From positions 496,001-560,000 of the forward strand of contig NZ_CP098806.1 of NCBI RefSeq assembly GCF_023822005.2: 64,000 bases of DNA, read 5' to 3'. The notes under the pieces are model-generated. The model was given only the letters and a program-made list of their open reading frames with translations. It made no database searches and was not told where the DNA came from. This stretch comes from Dyadobacter fanqingshengii. GTDB lineage: Bacteria; Bacteroidota; Bacteroidia; Cytophagales; Spirosomataceae. The position numbers were made by a program, and so were the translations under genes. This document shows, piece by piece, positions 9,299-18,273 of the stretch. Each line of letters begins with the position of its first letter. The first letter of the stretch is position 1.

Positions 9299-9819
9299 GC
9301 CATTTTAGATTTAACTTCCATAATGGCTGCATTGATGTTGTTATAGGCACCGCAACGGCATATGTTGCCGCTCATCAGTTCCTGAACATCTTCCAGGGAA
9401 TGTGCCCGGCCCTCGTTGATCATGCCCACAGCGGAGCAAATCTGTCCCGGCGTACAATAGCCGCACTGAAATGCATCGTGTTCTATAAATGCATCTTGCA
9501 AAGGATGATTTACAGCCCCGTCCGAAAGACCTTCGATGGTAGTAATAGCCTCGCCGTCTTTCATCACTGCGAGGGTGAGGCAGGAATTAATCCGTTTGCC
9601 GTTAATGAGCACGGTGCATGCGCCGCATTGGCCGTGGTCGCATCCTTTTTTTGTTCCGGTCAATCCTGCATATTCCCTGATCGCGTCAAGCAGGCTTACC
9701 CAGGGTTGTAATTTAAGTTTGAAAGACTGTCCGTTGATCGTCAGGTTTACCCATTTAAATTCAGGTAATTCCCGCTTTTTAGCGACAGGTTCTTGCAAAA
9801 CTGCTGTTTCAGTTCTCAT
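9295..9819 (-). CDS. [2Fe-2S] subunit of molybdenum hydroxylase (PaoA/YagT-like)
   Basis: 174 residues. Two [2Fe-2S] sites are complete: the plant-ferredoxin type with Cys60, 65, 68 and 80 (CDHGQCGAC), and the second with Cys119, 122, 154 and 156 (CGYCTPGQ, ICRCG). It passes electrons from the Mo site to FAD. Unlike E. coli PaoA it has no twin-arginine signal and is shorter at the N-terminus, which supports a cytoplasmic complex. It is the first gene of the three-gene operon. Confidence 0.95.
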   Translation of the reverse strand: MRTETAVLQEPVAKKRELPEFKWVNLTINGQSFKLKLQPWVSLLDAIREYAGLTGTKKGCDHGQCGACTVLINGKRINSCLTLAVMKDGEAITTIEGLSDGAVNHPLQDAFIEHDAFQCGYCTPGQICSAVGMINEGRAHSLEDVQELMSGNICRCGAYNNINAAIMEVKSKMA

Positions 9820-9912
9820 ATTCTCGAATGGTGAATAGTTGTTGATTTTATATTGAACTATAAAAACTATTCCCTTTCCGAAAGAACCTTATGGAAATAC
9901 GTCGAATGTGAA

Positions 9913-10392
9913 TTATGGGATACGCTGTCCTGTGGGTATGATGTAGGCAATGGGCAGGCCAACGGCTAGTATTACAATGGCTATCCCTAGTAAAGCGGCA
10001 TCCCAGGATGCGGCCGGCATTCCCGAAAATGCGATCGGCAGTACGATCCTATTCATTACCACCCAGATAAAAATACCGTAAATGATCCCGCTCAGTAGTT
10101 TGTGTTTGCCGGGAAATGCAGTGTATTGGTATATCAAAAAATACAAAAGCGCAAATGCCAGTGCGATCAGGAAATGAAACAGCAGGCCGTATACGGCCAT
10201 CATATTTCCACCTTCATAAGCCCCTTTACCGAACACACCACTCGCTATGGACAGGAGTATCTGGACGGGTGTTGTTTTATCCATAATGATCGCGTACACG
10301 ACAACTGCGGCCATGATGTCAAGTGAACCAGCTACAAAAGCAGCCCACACGACGGTCCTGAAACCGGACCCGGCAAATTTGGATGTTTTCAT
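9913..10392 (-). CDS. Four-helix inner-membrane protein, possibly YagU-like
   Basis: 159 residues with four hydrophobic segments (about 12-36, 62-86, 96-120, 130-150) and short charged ends. I do not recognise a characterised family with certainty. It is encoded 93 bases upstream of, and in line with, the PaoABC-like operon, the same relative place that yagU has next to yagTSR in E. coli. That context and the general topology suggest a YagU-like protein, but the sequence alone does not prove it. Confidence 0.75.
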   Translation of the reverse strand: MKTSKFAGSGFRTVVWAAFVAGSLDIMAAVVVYAIIMDKTTPVQILLSIASGVFGKGAYEGGNMMAVYGLLFHFLIALAFALLYFLIYQYTAFPGKHKLLSGIIYGIFIWVVMNRIVLPIAFSGMPAASWDAALLGIAIVILAVGLPIAYIIPTGQRIP

Positions 10393-10559
10393 GACGGCAG
10401 GATTGGAGGTTGAAATATACGAAATTGAAATTAATAACGCTATCTACATACGCAGCATTACCAAATACCAAAAAAGGGGTGATTTACTTGACGATAGGGT
10501 AGTAATGCATTTTTGAGTCCTTTGAAATAAACCGCAGCCAAAACAGGTCCCTGATTGCT

Positions 10560-11972
10560 ATGCTAAAAAAAGACAGTGAAAATATATCCCGACGCGATTT
10601 TATAAACCGGGCCGGCGTCATGGCTGTGGCAGGTGCCCTGGCCCCGGAACTTACAAGTGCATCCATGCAATTTCCCAGACCCATGAAAACGATAAGGATC
10701 AAAAATGTTGATTCCAATTTTGAAAGAGAACCTTTGAATCCATACCGGTTCAAAGGAAGCGCCATTACCGACAGTTGGCAGGCCATTGCAATGCTTGAAT
10801 CCGAATCGGGCGTTAAAAAGATCGGGATTGGTACGCAGGGCGTGTTATGGTCTGATTCAAAGGTTTTTGCAGGACACTCTGAAAGCGCCGGGAATGCCTT
10901 AATGTATGCCATGAGCGAGCGGGCTTTGCAAATGGTAAAGGGCACAACATTCTCAGATCCTGTGAAATTGCTCGATGATATATTGCCGGAGGTTTTGGCC
11001 TATGGAAAAAAGATAACAGGGAATCCGGACTTGCGCAAGACATTTGCACTCAATGCGTTGGTGTGTGTTGATAACGCTGCCTGGCTTTTATATGCCCAGG
11101 AAAACAACATTGATCAATTTGATAAGCTGATCCCTGCGGCCTACAAACCGGGCCTTTCCTATAAACATGAAAAAGTCGCCAGCATTCCGTCATTCAGCGT
11201 TGGAACTTCGGCGGAGCGGATCAAGCAAGCCGCGGATGAAGGTTATTTTATCATGAAATTGAAGACCGGGTCGGCAGGAACACAGCAGGAAATGATCGAA
11301 AAGGACATTGCTTTCCTAAGCGCCGTGCATAAGGCAATTGGACATTACGAAACGCCTTACACGCAAAACGGCAAGATCCCTTATTATTTTGATGCAAACG
11401 GGCGATATGAGAAGAAGGAAACCTTGCTGCGTTTTCTGGACCATGCCAAAAAAATAGGCGCGTTTGATCAGATTGCGGTGATTGAGGAGCCATTCGAAGA
11501 AAGTAATGAAGCTTTTGTGGGCGATTTGGGCGTTCGGGTTGCTGCGGACGAAAGCGCGCACACCGTGGAGGATGCCGCGCACCGCATCGAGCTGGGTTAT
11601 AGCGCAATTGCAGTCAAGGCGATTGCTAAAACGCTGAGTATGACGATGAAAATAACGCAACTTGCCTACGAGAAGAAAGTGCCATGCTTCTGCGCAGACC
11701 TGACCGTTAATCCGATCCTCGTTGACTGGAATAAAAATGTGGCGGCACGTTTACAACCATTTCCGGGTATGACCGTCGGCTTACAGGAAACGAATGGCCA
11801 TCAGTATTATAAAAACTGGGAAAAGCTGATGACTTTTCATCCCAAAAAAGAAGGTTCCTGGGTTCGCACACAGAAAGGCGTTTACCTTACTGACGCATCA
11901 TTTTACGCAGAAAGCGGAGGCATTCTTACACCGTCCAAACACTACGAAGAAATGTTTGAGACAACACATTAA
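10560..11972 (+). CDS. Tat-exported enolase-superfamily protein (mandelate racemase/muconate lactonizing type)
   Basis: 470 residues. A twin-arginine signal (SRRDFINRAG, residues 10-19) precedes the capping domain. In the barrel I see the K-x-K catalytic motif (KLK, 233-235), metal ligands Asp278 (YYFDANG), Glu309/310 (VIEEPFEE) and Asp330/Glu331 (AADES), and Lys353 on the opposite face. This pattern belongs to the muconate-lactonizing subgroup, which abstracts a proton alpha to a carboxylate. Substrate is unknown. Exported Tat members are common in Bacteroidota. It is divergent from the membrane protein and Mo hydroxylase genes. Confidence 0.88.
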   Translation: MLKKDSENISRRDFINRAGVMAVAGALAPELTSASMQFPRPMKTIRIKNVDSNFEREPLNPYRFKGSAITDSWQAIAMLESESGVKKIGIGTQGVLWSDSKVFAGHSESAGNALMYAMSERALQMVKGTTFSDPVKLLDDILPEVLAYGKKITGNPDLRKTFALNALVCVDNAAWLLYAQENNIDQFDKLIPAAYKPGLSYKHEKVASIPSFSVGTSAERIKQAADEGYFIMKLKTGSAGTQQEMIEKDIAFLSAVHKAIGHYETPYTQNGKIPYYFDANGRYEKKETLLRFLDHAKKIGAFDQIAVIEEPFEESNEAFVGDLGVRVAADESAHTVEDAAHRIELGYSAIAVKAIAKTLSMTMKITQLAYEKKVPCFCADLTVNPILVDWNKNVAARLQPFPGMTVGLQETNGHQYYKNWEKLMTFHPKKEGSWVRTQKGVYLTDASFYAESGGILTPSKHYEEMFETTH

Positions 11973-11974
11973 TG

Positions 11975-12286
11975 TTAAAGTGTAATGATGCGTTGCGCTG
12001 CGTGGACGCCTTTTGTAAGTTCCAAAATTCGGCTTCCGAGCTTGTAAGAAAAGCCGTTTTGGCCGTTTCCGCAAGTTTCCGATGCGCTGTAAGCGACGAG
12101 CTTGTGGGCCATTTCATCGTACATATATTTGCAGTGGACCGCTTTTTCAATTTTCACCACATTGTCCGGGAGTGAACTGCCCGGTAACGGGCTGTTGCGC
12201 TGCAAAATAACACCGCAACAAATGGCCGTAACGGTGCCGGCGGCAAGCGCGGAACCTATGATAAGGGAAGCAATTTTTAATGTCAT
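11975..12286 (-). CDS. Small exported or membrane-anchored hypothetical protein
   Basis: 103 residues. An N-terminal hydrophobic segment (IASLIIGSALAAGTVTAICCG, here residues 5-25) is followed by a short soluble part with two cysteines (Cys52 and Cys72) that may pair. The ATG at 12286 has no competitor. It is convergent with the enolase-family gene, with only 2 bases between the stop codons. No recognised family. Confidence 0.55.
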   Translation of the reverse strand: MTLKIASLIIGSALAAGTVTAICCGVILQRNSPLPGSSLPDNVVKIEKAVHCKYMYDEMAHKLVAYSASETCGNGQNGFSYKLGSRILELTKGVHAAQRIITL

Positions 12287-12523
12287 GGCTATAAGATTGA
12301 GTAACTGGTAACTGACTTTCTGACAAATTAGCGCCGCAAATGGTTGAAATAAGAATGAAATTCTCTAATCTGTGCTATTGGCTATCCGGATTGTTATTTC
12401 CTGTGTCTGAATTGTAATCACTGGTTACCCGATCCTGGCCACTTGTTAAGATAAATGTAATTCCTGTTACCTTAATCGCTTGCCGCTTAGGAGGGTTGGA
12501 TTGCTCAGGTAAGCTATCGCTCA

Positions 12524-12724
12524 TTAGCTGATCACTTCAAGCAATTTCTTAACCATGATTTCAGTGGGATGCGATCCGATTTTGACGGATTTACCAGTTT
12601 TCGTATTGGTAACCGTAAGATCCGCATTCGTGAACAGCTTATAAGACAGCTTGGCTGCTTTGTAAATCGTCATCACAGCCGCGGCAATGATGACGATCGA
12701 AGATAAAAGATTTAGAGCATCCAT
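12524..12724 (-). CDS. Small single-pass membrane protein, 66 aa
   Basis: One membrane segment (residues 5-25) followed by a basic cytoplasmic tail that contains VTNTKTGKSVKIG and ends in MVKKLLEVIS. The tail looks like a compact beta hairpin plus helix. Function unknown. The 237 bases between it and the gene at 11975-12286 show no other gene. Confidence 0.5.
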   Translation of the reverse strand: MDALNLLSSIVIIAAAVMTIYKAAKLSYKLFTNADLTVTNTKTGKSVKIGSHPTEIMVKKLLEVIS

Positions 12725-12904
12725 ATTGCTTGTGGTTCGTGTGTATAATTATTGAACCCCCAAATCTAAAAAATGTTTTTTTGTCCAATTCATGTGCAAA
12801 CGTTTATTATCAGAAAATCGAATAAGCGTTCCTTATATTTCAACCAAAAAAATATTCCCCCCTATCTGTAACGAAATCCGGGTGTGGTCGTCTTTGTATT
12901 TGAA

Positions 12905-13423
12905 ATGGATTTACAAGCCTTCAACCAACGCATTCTTCCCGTGCAGGGACGCCTTTTCCGACTGGCGCAAATGTTTCTTCGCAACCGCGAGGAGGCGGAA
13001 GACGCCATTCAGGATGTGTTGCTGAGGTTGTGGACGAACAGGCAGCAGCTGGAAACTTACCACAGCATTGAAGCATTGGCTGTGCAAATGACCAAAAACC
13101 TCTGCCTGGACCGCTTGAAATCGCATCAAAAACGGAAAATGCAGAACGATGCGGACGTCGGCAGCGTGCAGGCAACCGAGCTGTCGCCGCACCGGCAGCT
13201 GGAAAATAGCGACAGCGCTGCACTCATGCACAAGCTAATTGGCGAGTTGCCGGAACAACACAAACTGGTACTGCATCTGCGTGACGTCGAGGAGTATTCA
13301 TTTGAGGAGATAGAGCAGGTTACGGGGTTGAGCAATGCCAACATTCGCACGGTGCTGTCAAGGGCCAGGCAGAAGCTCCGGGAAAATTATCTTAAAGCAA
13401 ACAACTATGAATCAGGATATTGA
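12905..13423 (+). CDS. ECF-family RNA polymerase sigma factor
   Basis: 172 residues from the ATG at 12905; a GTG 21 bases upstream is in frame but gives an unlikely VVFVFE extension. Region 2 is seen as NREEAEDAIQDVLLRLW (about residues 30-46) and region 4 as LPEQHKLVLHLRDVEEYS with helix-turn-helix GLSNANIRTVLSRARQKL (about 145-162). It overlaps the next gene by 17 bases, and that gene has the form of an anti-sigma factor, so the pair should control its own operon and perhaps the two DUF4097 genes behind it. Confidence 0.95.
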   Translation: MDLQAFNQRILPVQGRLFRLAQMFLRNREEAEDAIQDVLLRLWTNRQQLETYHSIEALAVQMTKNLCLDRLKSHQKRKMQNDADVGSVQATELSPHRQLENSDSAALMHKLIGELPEQHKLVLHLRDVEEYSFEEIEQVTGLSNANIRTVLSRARQKLRENYLKANNYESGY

Positions 13424-14180
13424 AAAATTACTGGAAAAATATTACGAAGGCGAAACGACCATCGAAGAGGAAAAAGAGCTCAAACGTTTTTTTCAACAAG
13501 AGCATGTGCCGGCACATTTGACGAGTCACGCAGCACAGTTTGGTTACTTTACCGAAGCCAGAAATGAATATCCTTCCTTAACATTCGGTAACGAACTTTC
13601 GGCGTTGCTTGACCCGCCCAAGCAAACTCCGGTGCGCAGATTTGGCAGCTGGTTGTTGAACATTGCTGCCGGGCTGGCATTGCTTATCGTCGGATTTTTG
13701 GGTGGACGTGTGTTTCAGGAGCGCAGCGGGGAAGGTGACCCAATGATCGCAACGAAAGAATCTGTCTCGCAGACGGAAATGAGAAATGTGCTGGCCTTTG
13801 AAAAAATGGGCTCAACCTCTGCCAGCGAACGCATTCAGGCCATAAACCAGAGTTATGATTTGTCCGATGTGGACAAGGAAATCACGCAGCTGCTCATTAA
13901 TACGCTCAACTTCGATCCTAACATTAACGTCAGGCTGGCCGCTTGTCAGGCTTTGCAACATTTTCAGGATGAGACAGATGTAGCAGAGTCGCTTGTGCAA
14001 TCCCTGGCCATTCAAACTGATCCGAACATTCAGATTATGCTGATTGAGGTCTTAGTTGCGATCAAAGAAAAGCGCGCTGTGGAGCCGTTTCAGCAACTGG
14101 TCAGGAACCAGGATGTGATGGAAGTCGTGAGGCTCAAAGCCCAGCAGGGAGTAAGCGAACTGAACGCCGCCGATGTCTGA
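13407..14180 (+). CDS. Putative anti-sigma factor with one membrane helix and HEAT-like repeats
   Basis: 257 residues from the ATG at 13407, which overlaps the sigma gene. The cytoplasmic N-terminus (NQDIEKLLEKYYEGETTIEEE) resembles short sigma-binding segments of Bacteroidota anti-sigma factors but has no zinc-binding His/Cys motif. One membrane helix lies at about residues 77-97. The outer part (about 140-257) shows HEAT-type units such as ITQLLINTLNFDPNINVRLAACQ and the next unit with TDPNIQIMLIEVLVAI. A HEAT domain in this place is unusual and may sense a partner in the periplasm (inference). Confidence 0.85.
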   Translation: MNQDIEKLLEKYYEGETTIEEEKELKRFFQQEHVPAHLTSHAAQFGYFTEARNEYPSLTFGNELSALLDPPKQTPVRRFGSWLLNIAAGLALLIVGFLGGRVFQERSGEGDPMIATKESVSQTEMRNVLAFEKMGSTSASERIQAINQSYDLSDVDKEITQLLINTLNFDPNINVRLAACQALQHFQDETDVAESLVQSLAIQTDPNIQIMLIEVLVAIKEKRAVEPFQQLVRNQDVMEVVRLKAQQGVSELNAADV

Positions 14181-14249
14181 AAACACATTCTGACCTTACA
14201 AATGGCATAAAACTACATTTAATTCTATTACATATTTTAATCAAAAACC

Positions 14250-15035
14250 ATGAAAAAAGTACTTCTAGTGAGTATGGGTTGCTTGCTGTGCCTTGCTGAA
14301 TCAATGGCCCAGACGCACGAATACAAAGGCAAACTCGCCAATTCGAAAGACAAAAAAGTGACCATTGAAATGGCTGCCAGCCAGGTGAAAATCGAAGGAT
14401 ATGCTGGTGATGAGGTCATTATACAGGCTTCGTCGGGGTTTGAAGCGCCACCGGAACGCGCAAAAGGCTTAAAGCCCCTTTACCACACCGGCGTTGATAA
14501 CACGGGAATCGGGCTATCCATTACAACCGAAGCCAATGGCCTGAAAGTGGAAAAGGTAACCCGTAAGGAGGTGAAGTATACGATCCGTTTGCCAAAACAG
14601 GTTTCAGTGTTATTTCAGGAAGTGAACTGGCAGGGCGGTTCTAAAATCGTGATCAATAACATGGATGGTGACCTGGAAATAAAAACGAACGGCGCCAACA
14701 TCAATCTGTCCAATGTGACCGGCCCTGTGGTGGCGAACACGACGAGTGGCGATGTGAATGTGGTTTTTTCAGCGCTTAATCAGAGCAAACCCACCGCCAT
14801 TTCATCCATCAGCGGCGAAGTGGACGTAACATTACCGGCTTCGGCGAAGTCAACGATGAAGCTGCGGTCGATTAACGGTGAGATGTATACGGACTTCGAT
14901 CTGGGCACAAAAAGCAGTAAGGACGGCCTTTCAAAAGTGGGCGGCGGAAGTAACATTGAAGGCACGACGAATGGGGGAGGCGTTGAAGTACAACTTAATA
15001 CGATCAGCAGCAACATTTACATTCGCAAAAAATAA
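14250..15035 (+). CDS. Exported DUF4097-family beta-strand repeat protein
   Basis: 261 residues with a cleavable signal peptide (ending SMAQ at residue 21). The mature part is a run of short beta strands with the DUF4097 pattern, for example NMDGDLEIKTNGANI, NTTSGDVNVVF, SISGEVDVTL and SINGEMYTDF, which should fold as a right-handed beta solenoid. It starts 69 bases after the anti-sigma gene and 21 bases before a second DUF4097 gene, so it is likely a regulon member or sensor component of the sigma/anti-sigma system. Molecular role unknown. Confidence 0.88.
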   Translation: MKKVLLVSMGCLLCLAESMAQTHEYKGKLANSKDKKVTIEMAASQVKIEGYAGDEVIIQASSGFEAPPERAKGLKPLYHTGVDNTGIGLSITTEANGLKVEKVTRKEVKYTIRLPKQVSVLFQEVNWQGGSKIVINNMDGDLEIKTNGANINLSNVTGPVVANTTSGDVNVVFSALNQSKPTAISSISGEVDVTLPASAKSTMKLRSINGEMYTDFDLGTKSSKDGLSKVGGGSNIEGTTNGGGVEVQLNTISSNIYIRKK

Positions 15036-15056
15036 CCACCATTTGCAACAAGCGCC

Positions 15057-15758
15057 ATGAAAAACAACTTACTAATACTCGTCTTAGCATTGCTTGCCGG
15101 ACCATTGTCTGCGCAAAGGATCATTGAAAAGAAACTGCCCTTCAAAGAAGGCCAAACGGCAAACCTGAACCTGAAATTTGCCGACAGCATTCAGGTCAGA
15201 TATTGGGATAAGCCGGAAGTGTACGTGAAGATCAGGGCGGTGATCAATAGTAATAAGCTGAATGATGCCCTGATTGTTACCGATCGTGCGACCACCGAAG
15301 AGGTGATCCTGGAAATAGCTTTCGATAATGAATTGATGAAGAAAGGAAAGGAAGAAGATTGTCCGGAAAACGGACGTAGCAGCTGGAATGATAAAGATGG
15401 GACGCACAGATATTACATGTGTAAAGAAATCAATTACCAGGTGTTTCTGCCACGCAATGCGAAGCTCAAACTCGAAACAATCGACGGAAACATCGACATA
15501 GAAGGCGCCTCTACAACAGTTTTTGCCAAAACGATCAGCGGATATGTGGATATGAGCTGGCCCAAATCAAAAGGGGTTAATGTTGCTATGAAGACCATTA
15601 CCGGCGAGGTTTATTCCGATTTCGAAATTGATTTCAAAAATAAGAAACAGAAGAACCCGATCGTGGGATATCTGCTGGAAGGCACGGTCCAAGGTGGTGG
15701 CCCGGATGTGAAGTTAGAATCCATCAGCAACGATGTATATTTACGTAGTAAAGACTAG
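15057..15758 (+). CDS. Exported DUF4097-like protein, paralogue of the preceding gene
   Basis: 233 residues with signal peptide (cleavage after LSAQ, about residue 20). The same motif order as its neighbour is seen: LETIDGNIDIEG, KTISGYVDMSW, KTITGEVYSDF and ESISNDVYLRSKD. Its first half differs and has a Cys pair (EDCPENG, YYMCKE). Last gene of the sigma operon. Confidence 0.85.
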   Translation: MKNNLLILVLALLAGPLSAQRIIEKKLPFKEGQTANLNLKFADSIQVRYWDKPEVYVKIRAVINSNKLNDALIVTDRATTEEVILEIAFDNELMKKGKEEDCPENGRSSWNDKDGTHRYYMCKEINYQVFLPRNAKLKLETIDGNIDIEGASTTVFAKTISGYVDMSWPKSKGVNVAMKTITGEVYSDFEIDFKNKKQKNPIVGYLLEGTVQGGGPDVKLESISNDVYLRSKD

Positions 15759-15788
15759 GAGGATTTCAACGTTTTTATAGAAGAAATT

Positions 15789-15817
15789 AGGGGCTGTACG
15801 CATTGCGTATAGCCCCT
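15789..15817. terminator. Symmetric stem-loop after the DUF4097 operon
   Basis: AGGGGCTGTACGC pairs with GCGTATAGCCCCT (13 bp with G-T wobbles) around ATT. The T-run is weak on both strands, so it may stop transcription or only protect the 3' end. Confidence 0.6.
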
Positions 15818-16011
15818 ATCGCATATAGGTGGTGAGAAGACCAAAACATGTCCCCACGAAGATCACGCTACACCCTTGAAAATGGCAGGCTCACCACAAA
15901 AATATAAACGGAATAAAATGAATAAATTATAATTGCACATAGTTAGAAGACAAGGTTTTGTTGTTTCTGACTTGATTTAATCACATTATTGTTTTAATTA
16001 AAGAACACCAC

Positions 16012-16221
16012 ATGAGAACACAGAAGCAGTATTTGGAAGAGATTAACAGGCTGCTTGCAGACTATCTTCAGGAGATTGAAAACTCGGATTTGAAGCCTTT
16101 ATCGGCTCAGGTTTACCAGGTGCAATCGAAGAATTTTGTAAGATGGATTAATGGCGAATTTACGCCCGGAGAAGTAAAGAAATCGAAGCGCCAGGCTCAG
16201 GAAAGAGCCCAGGGCAACTAG
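16012..16221 (+). CDS. Small basic hypothetical protein, 69 aa
   Basis: Predicted mostly helical: RTQKQYLEEINRLLADYL at the N-terminus, then VYQVQSKNFVRWINGEF and a basic Lys/Arg/Gln-rich tail. No signal peptide. AT-rich upstream DNA could hold a promoter. No family recognised. Confidence 0.55.
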   Translation: MRTQKQYLEEINRLLADYLQEIENSDLKPLSAQVYQVQSKNFVRWINGEFTPGEVKKSKRQAQERAQGN

Positions 16222-16886
16222 CAAGCAAAATTTTACGATTGCTCTTTTTGCGTTCCTCTCTTACTGAATAATGCCCGATTAAAAACGCATTGGTTGCTCA
16301 CGTTCCTCTACTTAACTTTTACACGGTTTCTCAACGCCGTTTGCCTCAAAAAATTTAACGTTTGGCAGTATGGTAGCCGCTGCCGGATCAGGTCCTGCGG
16401 GAAGTGTTTGAAAATGGATGTTTTTAATATTCCAAAAAACAAAACACCTTCGCAGCAGAACTGGAAGGTGTAAGATATACTCAACGTTTATAACGTATTT
16501 CATTACGTTCAATCTTTGATGATCCTCTCACCGGATCGACACATACCTAAGTAGTTAAGAGGATAGACAAATTTACAATCTAAAACCTAGATTCATTGTA
16601 GTCGGCTATAAAATCTGTTGTAGCAATTTCTCTACATTGTTTGTGATCATTTTTAGGTAACTTTGTTTTTTTGTTTATCATCACACCAAATGAAGCAACT
16701 TTTGCCTGGAATTGTCCTTTTAATCGTCAGAGCTGCTTTTTGGATCGAAAAACGCATCATTACCAACCCCCTCCCATTTTCAAAAGTCGTTACAATCCTT
16801 GCTTTCATAAATCAGGTCCGCAAGGGTTTTCAATGTGCGATTTTATCAAAATATAATTATTCCGGGAGTAGTGTACTGATCCTTCG
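16222..16886. other. Intergenic stretch of about 665 bases
   Basis: No convincing gene fills this stretch. A weak ORF on the minus strand (16312-16503) is listed separately. A weak hairpin (AGCAA/TTGCT then CTTTTTG) after the 69-aa gene may be a terminator. The rest is AT-rich and lacks coding bias. Confidence 0.5.
16312..16503 (-). CDS. Doubtful small ORF, 63 aa
   Basis: From the ATG at 16503 it reads MKYVINVEYILHLPVLLRR followed by a Cys/Trp-containing segment and a polar tail. The start of the peptide looks protein-like, but there is no ribosome-binding site, no neighbour in line and no known family. It could be chance. Confidence 0.25.
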   Translation of the reverse strand: MKYVINVEYILHLPVLLRRCFVFWNIKNIHFQTLPAGPDPAAATILPNVKFFEANGVEKPCKS

Positions 16887-18197
16887 ATGAACTTATCTTT
16901 CATAGACTGGCCTGTTCAAAAGCAGCTGACCGAGGAAAAAAATGTCCTCAACATCGCGCGCATAAAAGTTTTGTCATCGTCTCTCCATCTGAGGCTGGTA
17001 AGCAACGCATTGTTGCTAGCGCTCTATGTTGCCGAAAACCATACGTTTCAGGTTAAGCGTGTAGGGTTTCTGACGGGCGTTGTGGTGCTGTATTACTTTG
17101 CATTGCGGTTGGGGCTCAACTGGCGGAAAGCCATACATATTGCCATCCTCATTTTTGTTTTAATTATCTGGTCCAACCTGTTCTTGTACGAGGACGGCTT
17201 TCATGTTGTCACGCTTCAGTACGTTGTGATCATCAGCATTTATGGCTTCTATGGCCTCGGTAGTAAATGGGGGACGTTCTATTCCTTGTTCGCGATTTTG
17301 CCTTTCTTTATATACATGTATCTGGGACACGAGCTGGGCACCGCAATTCCCTGGGGGCCTTTGGGTGTGAGTAAAATGACCATTGCGGTACTGCTTCTGC
17401 ATAATTTCTTCTTCCTTTTTTTAATCAATTATTATTTTTTCAATTCGTTTTACTCCACCATTTCTGCCCTGGATGCCCGTACAATGGAGCTGACATCCAG
17501 TCTCGCTTTCCAGGAAGAGTCGCAAAAAAAACTGGAATCGGAGTTCAAGCATCAGAAATTGCTGCTTGCCAGCATTTCACATGACATCAAAAGTCCCCTC
17601 CGGTTTTTGATGGCCACCACGGGCCGTCTGGCCAAAAGCAATCCCGATTTGCCTACAATACGGGCTATCAGTCAGTCCAGTTACCGGCTTTATCATTTTA
17701 TGAAAAATCTGCTTGAGTATACACAATTCCGCTATCGGAATACACGGGTTACTTTCAACTATCTGGATGTGCATGAGCTGGTAGATCAAAAGTTTGCCAT
17801 TTTCATGGCTGAGGCCGAAAGCAGCGGAAACAAATTTCTGAACACTGTTCCCCAGGGCGTTATACTTAAAAACAATGTGCAATTACTCAGCATTGTGCTG
17901 CACAATCTGATCGATAATGCCAATAAGGTAACCAGCAAGGGTCTCATTGAAGTTACGCACAAAGATTTCCGGGACGAGGTTCACCTGATTATCAAAGACA
18001 CCGGACCTGGTATGGATCCTGCGATCATCAGCTGGGTAAATAGCAGTGAAAAAGTGCCGGGCGCCGAATTAGATCCGGAAAGTTTTGGAATGGGACTCGT
18101 TATTGTGAAGGAAGTTAGCGCTTTGATCAATGCGAGGCTGCTTGCAGAACCCAACGAGAAACTAGGTGTCGCTATCAGCGTAATTTTCAAAAAATGA
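16887..18197 (+). CDS. Membrane sensor histidine kinase
   Basis: 436 residues. Six hydrophobic segments fill about residues 30-190 without a large outer domain, so it probably senses a signal in or near the membrane. A coiled linker (about 195-225) leads to the H-box with His232 (ASISHDIKSPLRF). The ATPase has the N-box (HNLIDNANKV), G1 (KDTGPGMDP) and G2 (GMGLVIVKEV). It is followed after 76 bases by a response regulator, its likely partner. Confidence 0.94.
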   Translation: MNLSFIDWPVQKQLTEEKNVLNIARIKVLSSSLHLRLVSNALLLALYVAENHTFQVKRVGFLTGVVVLYYFALRLGLNWRKAIHIAILIFVLIIWSNLFLYEDGFHVVTLQYVVIISIYGFYGLGSKWGTFYSLFAILPFFIYMYLGHELGTAIPWGPLGVSKMTIAVLLLHNFFFLFLINYYFFNSFYSTISALDARTMELTSSLAFQEESQKKLESEFKHQKLLLASISHDIKSPLRFLMATTGRLAKSNPDLPTIRAISQSSYRLYHFMKNLLEYTQFRYRNTRVTFNYLDVHELVDQKFAIFMAEAESSGNKFLNTVPQGVILKNNVQLLSIVLHNLIDNANKVTSKGLIEVTHKDFRDEVHLIIKDTGPGMDPAIISWVNSSEKVPGAELDPESFGMGLVIVKEVSALINARLLAEPNEKLGVAISVIFKK

Positions 18198-18273
18198 ATT
18201 TGTTGTAGTCAAAGTTCTATTTATTTTTCCTCTATATTAAATTACTTTTAGCGGAATTATAAATAACCACGAC

